In this document: piece by piece, positions 1-5,007 of the stretch
Layout of the letters: every line of letters begins with the position of its first letter
Numbering within the stretch: the first letter of the stretch is position 1
Assembly (NCBI GenBank): GCA_005883775.1
Contig: VBEU01000188.1
Location: 1-5,007, forward strand
Length of the DNA: 5,007 bases
DNA from: Chloroflexota bacterium
GTDB taxonomy: Bacteria > Chloroflexota > Limnocylindria > P2-11E
Direction of reading: 5' to 3'
The notes under the pieces: model-generated
What the model was told of the DNA's origin: nothing
What the model saw: the letters and a program-made list of their open reading frames with translations, nothing else
Databases searched by the model: none
Translations under genes and position numbers: made by a program

Positions 1-60
1 AGGCCCTACGTGGCCGAGGGAGGGACCCGCGAGCACGGGAGGCCCTCGGACCGCGGCCAT
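1..60 (-). CDS. Possible start of a further operon gene (partial, unidentified)
   Basis: An ATG at 60-58 follows the TGA stop of the mocA-like gene with no gap. The frame stays open for 20 codons to the window edge and begins MAAVRGPPVLAGPS. Most of its codons end in G or C, as in the genes upstream, and the junction fits the packed style of this operon. The product cannot be recognised from so short a piece. The same bases also form a GC-rich hairpin (14-49), so this could equally be untranslated sequence after the operon. Low confidence. Confidence 0.3.
   Translation of the reverse strand, partial: MAAVRGPPVLAGPSLGHVGP
14..49. other. GC-rich inverted repeat just downstream of the mocA-like gene
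   Basis: CCGAGGG at 14-20 pairs perfectly with CCCTCGG at 43-49, and an inner pair CCCG (26-29) and CGGG (36-39) encloses a 6-nt loop. It starts 11 nt after the mocA stop in the minus-strand transcript. No T-run follows it on that strand, so it is not a typical intrinsic terminator. It may slow transcription, protect the 3' end, or be chance in GC-rich DNA. Confidence 0.35.
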
Positions 61-636
61 TCAGCCGCCGAGGTCCTCTTGCCGATCGACGTCTCTGATG
101 ACTCCCGGATCGTCGACGTCGACGTCCATCCGCATCTCTTCGTGCGCATGGATCACGTCATGAAGGGTCGCGCGGGAGGCGGCCGCGCGTATCTCGTCGC
201 GCAGCGCCGCCGGCAGGGCCACCGGATGGCCTCGCTTTCCGCGATAGCGAGGCGAGACGATCGCGGGCTTGCGTTCGTACGCCGCGATCACCGCGCGAAC
301 CGTGTCGGGTGAGACGAACGGCATGTCTCCGGGCATCACGAGGATCGCGTCGCCCTGCGCCTGTGCGACGCCCTCCTGTATCGAGCTGAACATCCCGCGC
401 GAGGGGTCCGGGTTCTCGACCGCACGCACTCGCGGGTCGAGCATGGCGTTGACGTCGCGCTCAAGCTCCACACGCGCGTCGCGTCCCACGACCACGATCA
501 CCTCGGCGACGCCGCCATCGAGAAGGGCGTCGATCGTGTGATCGAGGAGCGGTTCGCCGTCGATCGGCGTGAGCAGCTTTTTTCCGCCGAATCGCTCCGC
601 GGATCCGGCCGCGGTGACGACGGCGACAGCGCGCAC
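61..636 (-). CDS. mocA: MocA-type molybdenum cofactor cytidylyltransferase
   Basis: The product is 191 aa and belongs to the MobA/MocA-like NTP transferase family. In that family MocA joins CTP to molybdopterin-bound molybdenum to give molybdopterin cytosine dinucleotide, the cofactor form used by bacterial xanthine dehydrogenase-type enzymes; it acts in the cytoplasm. Visible motifs are the N-terminal nucleotide-binding loop AAGSAERFGGKK (residues 9-20), the metal-binding PGDMPF segment (102-107) and the MocA-typical RGHPV (135-139). An acidic DVDVDDP stretch (171-177) lies near the C-terminus. The GTG at 636 is chosen because it puts the loop at the usual distance from the N-terminus and lies 1 nt after the FAD-subunit stop; the frame is open 48 codons further upstream, but that stretch is basic, low-complexity and overlaps the FAD gene. 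No clear Shine-Dalgarno is seen, which suggests translational coupling. IspD shares the first loop, but RGHPV and the neighbours favour MocA. Confidence 0.87.
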   Translation of the reverse strand: MRAVAVVTAAGSAERFGGKKLLTPIDGEPLLDHTIDALLDGGVAEVIVVVGRDARVELERDVNAMLDPRVRAVENPDPSRGMFSSIQEGVAQAQGDAILVMPGDMPFVSPDTVRAVIAAYERKPAIVSPRYRGKRGHPVALPAALRDEIRAAASRATLHDVIHAHEEMRMDVDVDDPGVIRDVDRQEDLGG

Positions 637-637
637 G

Positions 638-1654
638 CTAGGCCGGACGCAGCGAACGCAGCGCGCGCTCGGTGAACACCAGGGCCGCGCGCTTGCGCTG
701 CGAGATGGTGCCGGACGTGTTGTCCATCGGACGGGCCGCTTTGTGAACGGCTTCTGCGGCGAGCGCGATGGTGACGTCATCGAGGCTCGTCCCTACGAGT
801 GGCCGCGCCGCGTCCGCGACGAGCTGGGGCCGGGAGCCGAGGGCGGTGATCGCGATCCGCGCCTCGGACACTTTCGCGCCGTCCCAGCGGACGGCGGCAG
901 CCACCGCCGCGATGGGGAAGTCGAACGAGCCCCGATCGCGCATCTTCAAATAGGTGCTCCGCCACCCGTCCGCCTCGGGCAGGGTGACGTCGGTGAGGAC
1001 CTCGTCTTGGCGCAGGGCCATCGGCTGGATGCCGTCCTCCTGGTAGAGGTCGGCGAGCGGCACGTCGCGCCCACCCTCCGCATCCTCGAAGTGCACCGTC
1101 GCGCCGAGAACGAGGAGCGCGGGGACGGTGTCGGCGCTCGCCACCGCGAGGCAGCGCGGGCTCGACGTCGCGACGCGGCACACGACATCGGGGTTTGTCT
1201 TCATGCAGAAGCCTTCGGCCGTGCGCCAAAAGAGCGACTGGTCGTACCAGTTGCAGCGCGTGTCAAGACAGATGTTCCCGCCGATCGTGCCCATGTTCCG
1301 AAGCTGCGGCGTGCTGACGACCTCCGCGGCTTCGGCCAGCGCCGTCGATCGCTCGCGAATCCCGGGGTCCTGGGCGATCGCGGAGAGCGTCGTGCCGGCG
1401 CTGATGTCGAGATGACCGTTGCGCTGGATGCCAGAGGCGTCACGAACCCGCGCGAGCGAGATGAGCAGCTCGGGCGTGAATTGCCGCCGTTTCATGTTGG
1501 GGAAGAGGTCGGTGCCGCCCGCGACGAGCATCACCCGGAGCGTCGGGGTCCCGCGGCTCCGATCGAGCGCGCCGGCGCCGTTCTCGGCGAGCAGCTGCGC
1601 CGCCTCACCGTACGAGCGCGGCTCGAGCAGACGGAATCGGGGCAGCCGCAGCAC
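638..1654 (-). CDS. FAD-binding subunit of a molybdenum hydroxylase, HcrB-like with [4Fe-4S] insert
   Basis: The product is 338 aa and forms the FAD (medium, 'subunit M') part of a xanthine dehydrogenase-family complex, passing electrons between the [2Fe-2S] subunit and an external partner. The two FAD-binding motifs are present: VAGGTDL (residues 44-50) and GTIGGNIC (122-129). Directly after the second lies an insert with Cys134, Cys150, Cys159 and Cys168. From memory, the spacing (16, 9, 9) nearly matches the four cysteines that hold the extra [4Fe-4S] cluster in HcrB of 4-hydroxybenzoyl-CoA reductase, and the surrounding DTRCNWYDQS and WRTAEGFC resemble HcrB more than PaoB (YagS) of E. coli, which has a related insert. 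The C-terminal CO dehydrogenase flavoprotein-type domain spans about 225-335. The GTG start shares its G with the TAG stop of the large-subunit gene (TAGTG), and a GGTGAG sequence just upstream can serve as ribosome binding site. Appears intact. Confidence 0.94.
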   Translation of the reverse strand: MLRLPRFRLLEPRSYGEAAQLLAENGAGALDRSRGTPTLRVMLVAGGTDLFPNMKRRQFTPELLISLARVRDASGIQRNGHLDISAGTTLSAIAQDPGIRERSTALAEAAEVVSTPQLRNMGTIGGNICLDTRCNWYDQSLFWRTAEGFCMKTNPDVVCRVATSSPRCLAVASADTVPALLVLGATVHFEDAEGGRDVPLADLYQEDGIQPMALRQDEVLTDVTLPEADGWRSTYLKMRDRGSFDFPIAAVAAAVRWDGAKVSEARIAITALGSRPQLVADAARPLVGTSLDDVTIALAAEAVHKAARPMDNTSGTISQRKRAALVFTERALRSLRPA

Positions 1655-4059
1655 TAGCTCACCGGCCGCTTGCGCTCGCGCGCATCTGTCGATGCGGTGA
1701 GCCGGCGGAGCGCTCGCTTCGGATCAGCTTTGCCGGCGTCAAGCCCGTCTGGTCCGATCCGCGTCTTGCGCTCGCCCCGCCGATCGCGTTTTCCGAGCGC
1801 AGTCAGGATCTTCTCCGCGGTGATCGGAGTCTCGTCGAAGCGCACGCCGATCGCGTCGTACACCGCGTTGGCGATGGCCGGGATCACGGGGTTCAGCGGT
1901 CCCTCTCCGGCCTCCTTCGCGCCGAACGGACCTTCGGCGTCGACGCTCTCGACCACGATCGCTTCCAGTACGGGTGTATCGAGCGAGGTTGGGATCTTGT
2001 AGTCGAGGAGCGACGGCTTCTTGTGCAGGCCGCCGCGGAAGACCTGCTCCTCGCCGATGATCTCGCCGTAGCCCATGTACGCCGAACCCTCGACCTGCCC
2101 CTCAACGTTCGCAGGATTGAGCGCGCGGCCGCAATCGTGCGCCGTCGTCACCTTGTCGACCGTGACCATGCCGGTGTCCATATCGACGGTCACCTCGGCG
2201 ACCGCAGCCTGGTACGAATACGCGGGCGTCGGCCCGACCCCGGCGCCTTTGAAGGAGCCGCCGATCCCTTTGGGCGGCTTGTAGCTACCCGCCGCCACGA
2301 GCGTTCCATGTTTGGATTCAGCCAGGACCGCGGCGTCCGCGAACGTGATGAATTTCGCTGGATCGTCGCGGTCGTAGATGCGGCCATACGCGGTCAAAAG
2401 ACGCTCCGCGGGGACCTCGAGCTTTTCGGCCGCGGCGGCGACGAGCAGCGCGCGGAGCTTCATGGCCGCGTCGCGGACCGCGTTCCCAGCCATGAACGTG
2501 ACGCGACTCGAGTAGCTCCCGAGGTCCACCGGCGCGAGCGACGTGTCGCCCGAGACGACGTGGACATCGGCCGGCATGACGCCAAGCGCCTCGGCCGCGA
2601 CCGACGCGAGCATGTTGTCGGAGCCCTGTCCGATCTCGGAGGTCCCGCACATGACGGTGACACCGCCGCCGCGATCGATGCGGATCTCCGCGCCCGAGTG
2701 GGGCATCTCGTTCCAATAGATCGGCAGCCCCGCGCCGGAGATGTATGCGCTCCCGGCGAGGCCGATGCCCTTGCCGGTGCCCAGCTGCCCGCGCCTCTCC
2801 GAGTAGCGCGTCGATCGTTGCAGGGCGTCCAGGCACTCGCCAAGACCCATCGAGGTGATGCGCAGGTCGTTCACGGTTCGGCTGTTCGCCGGCTGCAGGA
2901 TCTTCTTTCGATACTCGAGCGGGTCGAGGTCGAGGTCTTCGGCGATCTTGTCGATCTGGCACTCGAAGCCGTAGCGCGGCTGCGTCGTGCCGTGCCCGCG
3001 TTTCGGACCGCATGGCGGCTTGTTCGTGTACACGCGGACGCCGTCGAATTTGTATGCGGGGATGCGATAGGTGACCGTCAGGAGTGCTCCGGTGTAGTAG
3101 GTGGTCGCGATCCCGTACGACGCGTATGCGCCACCGTCGAGCCAGCTCTGGTAGTGCACCGCCGTGATCTCGCCGTCCTTCTTCACGCCGGTCCGGATGC
3201 GCATCTTCACCGGATGCCGGCCGCGGTGCGCGTAGAAGACCTCCTCTCGGTCGAGCGTGATCTTCACCGGTCGCCGCGTGCGCATAGAAAGCAGCGCGGC
3301 CGCGAACTCGTGGCCGAAAGGATCGCTCTTGCCGCCGAACGCGCCGCCGTTCGGGGTCGCGATCACGCGGATGCGCGACCGGGGCAGGCCGAGCACCTTT
3401 TCGAGCTCGCGGTGCAGGTAGTGGGGGACCTGCGTCGCGGTCCAGAGCGTGAGCTTGTCGTCAGGGCCGTACGAGGCGACGGCGCTGTGCGACTCGATCG
3501 GTGCGTGCGTGTTGCGTTCGAAGAAGAACCAGTCGTCGCGCAGGTGGTCCGCCGCTCCGAAGCCCCCTTCGAGATCGCCGAACGAGAGGTGGACCTCCTT
3601 GAAAACGTTGGCGCGCTTGGCCTCGTCGTGGATCTTGACGTCCTCCCTTTCGAGCGCCTCCTCGATCGTGAAGATCGGCTCGAGATCCTCGTAGTCGATC
3701 TGGATGAGGGACAGCGCATCGAACGCCGTGTCCTCGTCGAATGCCGCGACGGCCGCGACGGGCTCGCCGACGTACCGCACGCGATCCACCGCGAGCGCGG
3801 TCTCGTCCTGAGTGGACGGCATGATCCCCATCTTCTCGGGCATGTCGGCACCGGTCACGACCGCCACGACCCCGGGGTGTGCGAGCGCGCGGCTGGTGTC
3901 CACGCGGCGAATGCGCGCGTGCGGGCGCGTCGACCGCAGAAGGCGCCCGTACAGCATTCGCGGGAGGAACAGGTCGTCGGCGTACCGCGCCTGGCCGGTG
4001 AGATGCGCCCACGAGTTGACCTTCGGGAGGCGTCGGCCGATGACGCTGAACTCGCTCAC
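1654..4059 (-). CDS. Molybdopterin-binding catalytic subunit of a molybdenum hydroxylase, HcrA-like
   Basis: The product is 801 aa and is the catalytic subunit of a xanthine dehydrogenase-family enzyme. The a/b hammerhead domain covers about residues 20-130 (TGQARYADDL, RYVGEPVAAVAA), followed by the molybdopterin-binding domains. Cofactor motifs include GGAFGGK (238-244), EIGQGSDNM (475-483) and GSYSSRVTFMAGNA (514-527). GAKEAGEGP (713-721) supplies the family's catalytic glutamate, here Glu719. The segment CGPKRGHGTTQ (350-360) resembles HcrA of 4-hydroxybenzoyl-CoA reductase; the AYRCSFR loop of CO dehydrogenase is absent, so a CoxL role is unlikely. The GTG at 4059 overlaps the small-subunit stop as GTGA and gives a normal N-terminus (SEFSVIGRRLPKV); the frame is open upstream, but that part is a shadow of the small subunit. 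A GGGAG lies 10 nt upstream, inside a hairpin. A basic tail of about 45 residues (757-801) extends past the usual end. No signal peptide; cytoplasmic. Substrate not determinable. Confidence 0.95.
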   Translation of the reverse strand: MSEFSVIGRRLPKVNSWAHLTGQARYADDLFLPRMLYGRLLRSTRPHARIRRVDTSRALAHPGVVAVVTGADMPEKMGIMPSTQDETALAVDRVRYVGEPVAAVAAFDEDTAFDALSLIQIDYEDLEPIFTIEEALEREDVKIHDEAKRANVFKEVHLSFGDLEGGFGAADHLRDDWFFFERNTHAPIESHSAVASYGPDDKLTLWTATQVPHYLHRELEKVLGLPRSRIRVIATPNGGAFGGKSDPFGHEFAAALLSMRTRRPVKITLDREEVFYAHRGRHPVKMRIRTGVKKDGEITAVHYQSWLDGGAYASYGIATTYYTGALLTVTYRIPAYKFDGVRVYTNKPPCGPKRGHGTTQPRYGFECQIDKIAEDLDLDPLEYRKKILQPANSRTVNDLRITSMGLGECLDALQRSTRYSERRGQLGTGKGIGLAGSAYISGAGLPIYWNEMPHSGAEIRIDRGGGVTVMCGTSEIGQGSDNMLASVAAEALGVMPADVHVVSGDTSLAPVDLGSYSSRVTFMAGNAVRDAAMKLRALLVAAAAEKLEVPAERLLTAYGRIYDRDDPAKFITFADAAVLAESKHGTLVAAGSYKPPKGIGGSFKGAGVGPTPAYSYQAAVAEVTVDMDTGMVTVDKVTTAHDCGRALNPANVEGQVEGSAYMGYGEIIGEEQVFRGGLHKKPSLLDYKIPTSLDTPVLEAIVVESVDAEGPFGAKEAGEGPLNPVIPAIANAVYDAIGVRFDETPITAEKILTALGKRDRRGERKTRIGPDGLDAGKADPKRALRRLTASTDARERKRPVS

Positions 4060-4514
4060 GGGAGCTGCGCTCCCGTTGCGTTCGTTCCACCTGCTTTTCG
4101 CAGGGGAAGGGGTAGGGGCCCCTGGGCGCGAAGCGACGCCGCGCGCGTCGGCCGGGCCGTCGTATCGAGGAGCGCCTTCGCGGTCATCAGCATCCCGGGG
4201 GTGCAGTAGCCGCACTGCGCCGCACCCTCTTCGGCGAAGGCGACCTGCAGCGGATGGAGGTCCTCGGCACTCGCGAGGCCTTCGACGGTCGTCACCTCCG
4301 AATCCCCAACGAGCGTGGGGAGCGTCAGGCACGCGAGGATCGGCACGCCGTCGACGAGAACGGTGCAGGCACCACACTCGCCGAGCTCGCATCCGTGCTT
4401 CGTGCCGGTGAGACCGAGCTCTTCGCGAAGGACCTCGAGGAGCGTGTGGTGGGTATCCGCCGCGATCGTCCGCGGCTCGCCGTTCACGCGAAGGGTGAGG
4501 AGCTGCTTCGTCAC
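4056..4514 (-). CDS. [2Fe-2S] small subunit of a molybdenum hydroxylase, C-terminus replaced
   Basis: The product is 152 aa. The N-terminal ferredoxin-like domain is intact: the GCELGECGAC motif gives Cys42, Cys47 and Cys50, and Cys62 is the fourth ligand of the first [2Fe-2S] cluster. The second, helical domain begins normally with AAQCGYCTPGMLMTAKALLD (Cys101, Cys104). After residue about 126 the family match ends. The expected continuation with CRCTGY is absent from all three minus-strand frames up to the large-subunit start. Residues 127-152 instead form a Pro/Gly/Arg-containing tail (RAQGPLPLPLRK) encoded by a palindromic segment rich in A-ending codons, unlike the rest of the gene. The proximal cluster thus has two of four ligands, and electron flow from the molybdenum centre to FAD should be broken unless another small subunit substitutes. 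GTG start overlaps the regulator stop by 4 nt; GTGA also overlaps the large-subunit start. It could be called a pseudogene; an assembly artefact is possible. Confidence 0.88.
   Translation of the reverse strand: MTKQLLTLRVNGEPRTIAADTHHTLLEVLREELGLTGTKHGCELGECGACTVLVDGVPILACLTLPTLVGDSEVTTVEGLASAEDLHPLQVAFAEEGAAQCGYCTPGMLMTAKALLDTTARPTRAASLRAQGPLPLPLRKAGGTNATGAQLP
4058..4076. promoter_or_regulatory. Hairpin covering ribosome binding site and start of the large subunit
   Basis: In the minus-strand transcript, ACGGGAGC pairs with GCTCCCGT around a GCA loop. The 5' arm contains the only Shine-Dalgarno-like GGGAG for the large-subunit gene, and the 3' arm ends within its GTG start codon. If folded, it would hide the start site from free ribosomes, so translation would depend on ribosomes finishing the small-subunit frame, which reads straight through the hairpin and stops at the GTGA overlap. 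The pairing is seen directly; the regulatory effect is inferred. Confidence 0.4.
4103..4126 (+). other. Potential G-quadruplex motif
   Basis: The plus strand carries GGGG (4103-4106), GGGG (4109-4112), GGGG (4115-4118) and GGG (4124-4126), separated by 2, 2 and 5 nt, which fits the usual four-run quadruplex pattern. It lies on the template strand of the operon, so it could form in DNA rather than in the mRNA. The CCCC next to the third run could instead pair with it as a hairpin. Formation is untested. Confidence 0.4.
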
Positions 4515-5007
4515 GCCGCTTCCGCGCCGATCCGTTGAGAAAGCGCGCGCGCGGCCGAGACGCAGCGCTCACCGATGCGTCGCAACGTGCGGAGGTCGAC
4601 GCGCTCCTTGAAGCCGACGACCATCACGACGGCGACACGTCGACCGCGCGCGTCGACGATGGGTGCCGCGACCGCGCGAACGCCGGCGAAGAGCTCCTGG
4701 TCGTCGTACCCGACCTCCTCACGTCCCGCGACAACTTTGCCGTGCGCGCCCTTGTCGAGCGGGAGACGGCGCCCGAGCGGCGCGGTCATGTGCAGGTCGG
4801 TCGCGGGTTCGGCGCGCGCGGCGATCTCGAGCTTGCCGTCGACCACGATGCCGAGGATGGCGGTCTCGCCGAAGGTCTCCATGAGCGAGACGAGGTAGGG
4901 CTGTGCAAGCGAGCGGAGGTCAGGGGCCGACGCGTTTGCCAGCGCACGAAGCTCCGGCCCCAGGCGGAAGCGCGTGTCCGAGTCGCGCACGACGAAACCG
5001 AAATGCG
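4511..5007 (-). CDS. IclR-family transcriptional regulator, 5' end beyond window
   Basis: The visible 164 residues are the end of the N-terminal winged helix-turn-helix domain (HFGFVVRDSDTRFRLGPEL, where IclR proteins typically have a G-L-V-x-R-D-x-x-T-x-x-Y-R-L-G pattern) and the C-terminal effector-binding domain: ETAILGIVVDGKLEI, then PLGRRLPLDKGAHGKVVAG, then GYDDQELFAGVRAVAAPIVD and a final helix. Such proteins bind operator DNA as dimers or tetramers and respond to small molecules, often aromatic or acyl compounds. The block usually lying between GKxxLA and the G-Y-x-x-D-x-E-E motif, about 35-40 residues, is missing; only REEV joins them, and the frame is intact. The stop overlaps the small-subunit start by 4 nt (GTGA), so the regulator is probably transcribed with the enzyme genes. 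The start codon and most of the DNA-binding domain are off the right edge; the GTG at 4990 is internal. Confidence 0.9.
   Translation of the reverse strand, partial: HFGFVVRDSDTRFRLGPELRALANASAPDLRSLAQPYLVSLMETFGETAILGIVVDGKLEIAARAEPATDLHMTAPLGRRLPLDKGAHGKVVAGREEVGYDDQELFAGVRAVAAPIVDARGRRVAVVMVVGFKERVDLRTLRRIGERCVSAARALSQRIGAEAA

Larger units (their letters stand above)
4058..4135. repeat. Palindrome-rich insert resembling a REP or small MITE-like element
   Basis: The segment replaces the end of the small-subunit gene. It contains a perfect 8-bp stem with a 3-nt loop (4058-4065 with 4069-4076), a 5-bp stem CCTGC/GCAGG with a 5-nt loop (4090-4094 with 4100-4104), the palindrome AGGGGCCCCT (4114-4123) and regularly spaced G4 runs. 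Its composition and A-ending codons differ from the flanking coding DNA. Closely spaced hairpins of this kind are typical of repetitive extragenic palindromes and short non-autonomous elements. Only one copy is in the window, so repetition elsewhere in the genome is an inference, and the outer edges are approximate. Confidence 0.5.

Noticed and set aside
14..49. Intrinsic terminator after the mocA-like gene
   Set aside because: The stem is good but no T-run follows on the minus strand, and an open frame begins immediately after the mocA stop.
637..780. 48-codon N-terminal extension of the mocA-like gene
   Set aside because: It overlaps the end of the FAD gene, is low-complexity and basic, and would push the nucleotide-binding loop away from the N-terminus where the family has it.
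569..1657. 362-codon open frame on the plus strand
   Set aside because: It is antisense to the FAD-subunit gene, which has clear FAD and cysteine motifs. The antisense product is low-complexity and Arg-rich.
1654..4059. Aerobic CO dehydrogenase large subunit (CoxL)
   Set aside because: The AYRCSFR active-site loop is absent; the matching region reads CGPKRGHG, and the FAD partner has the HcrB-type cysteine insert.
3461..4090. 209-codon minus-strand frame starting in the palindromic insert (MERTQRERSS)
   Set aside because: It is the third frame of the insert and the large subunit, and contains no CRCTGY or any other family motif, so it does not restore the small subunit.
2023..4209. 728-codon open frame on the plus strand
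   Set aside because: It lies wholly opposite the well-supported large subunit and the end of the small subunit. Its translation is Arg/Val/Asp-rich without recognisable motifs, as expected for the antisense of high-GC coding DNA.
4060..4572. Upstream extension of the large-subunit frame, which would add 171 residues
   Set aside because: These codons overlap the small-subunit gene in another frame and encode an Arg-rich, motif-free stretch. The GTG at 4059 gives the normal family N-terminus and a GTGA junction.
1..5007. CRISPR array, tRNA, rRNA or transposase gene
   Set aside because: No regularly spaced direct repeats, tRNA cloverleaf, rRNA segment or transposase motif was seen on either strand by reading; no search program was run.

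Overview
This window is visibly GC-rich bacterial DNA with strong G/C preference at third codon positions. Every internal start is GTG. All genes lie on the minus strand and read from right to left. No ribosomal or other taxonomic marker is present, so I cannot name the organism; a high-GC soil or sediment bacterium (for example Chloroflexota or Actinomycetota) is only a guess.

Layout, in transcription order (right to left): the 3' part of an IclR-family regulator (4511-5007, cut by the window edge); the small [2Fe-2S] subunit of a xanthine dehydrogenase-family molybdenum hydroxylase (4056-4514); its large molybdopterin subunit (1654-4059); its FAD subunit (638-1654); a MocA-type molybdenum cofactor cytidylyltransferase (61-636); and possibly the first 20 codons of a further gene (1-60). 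Junctions are extremely tight: 4-nt GTGA overlaps at the first two, a 1-nt TAGTG overlap, a 1-nt gap, then TGA directly followed by ATG. This looks like one translationally coupled operon whose promoter lies beyond the right edge.

The three enzyme subunits most resemble 4-hydroxybenzoyl-CoA reductase (HcrCAB). The FAD subunit carries the roughly 40-residue cysteine-bearing insert that holds an extra [4Fe-4S] cluster in HcrB. The large subunit has an Hcr-like CGPKRGHG segment instead of the CO dehydrogenase active-site loop. MocA would make the cytosine-dinucleotide form of the cofactor that such enzymes use, and the IclR protein would sense an effector, plausibly an aromatic or acyl compound. 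The actual substrate cannot be read from the sequence.

The most notable point is damage or remodelling at the small/large subunit junction. The small subunit stops matching its family after its CGYC motif. The whole C-terminal segment that should contain CRCTGY is missing, and in its place is a foreign-looking stretch of about 75 nt made of two hairpins, a 10-nt palindrome and a four-run G-tract motif. Two of the four ligands of the proximal [2Fe-2S] cluster are therefore absent, although the reading frame still ends in a neat GTGA overlap with the large subunit. The IclR protein also lacks about 35-40 residues usually present within its effector domain.
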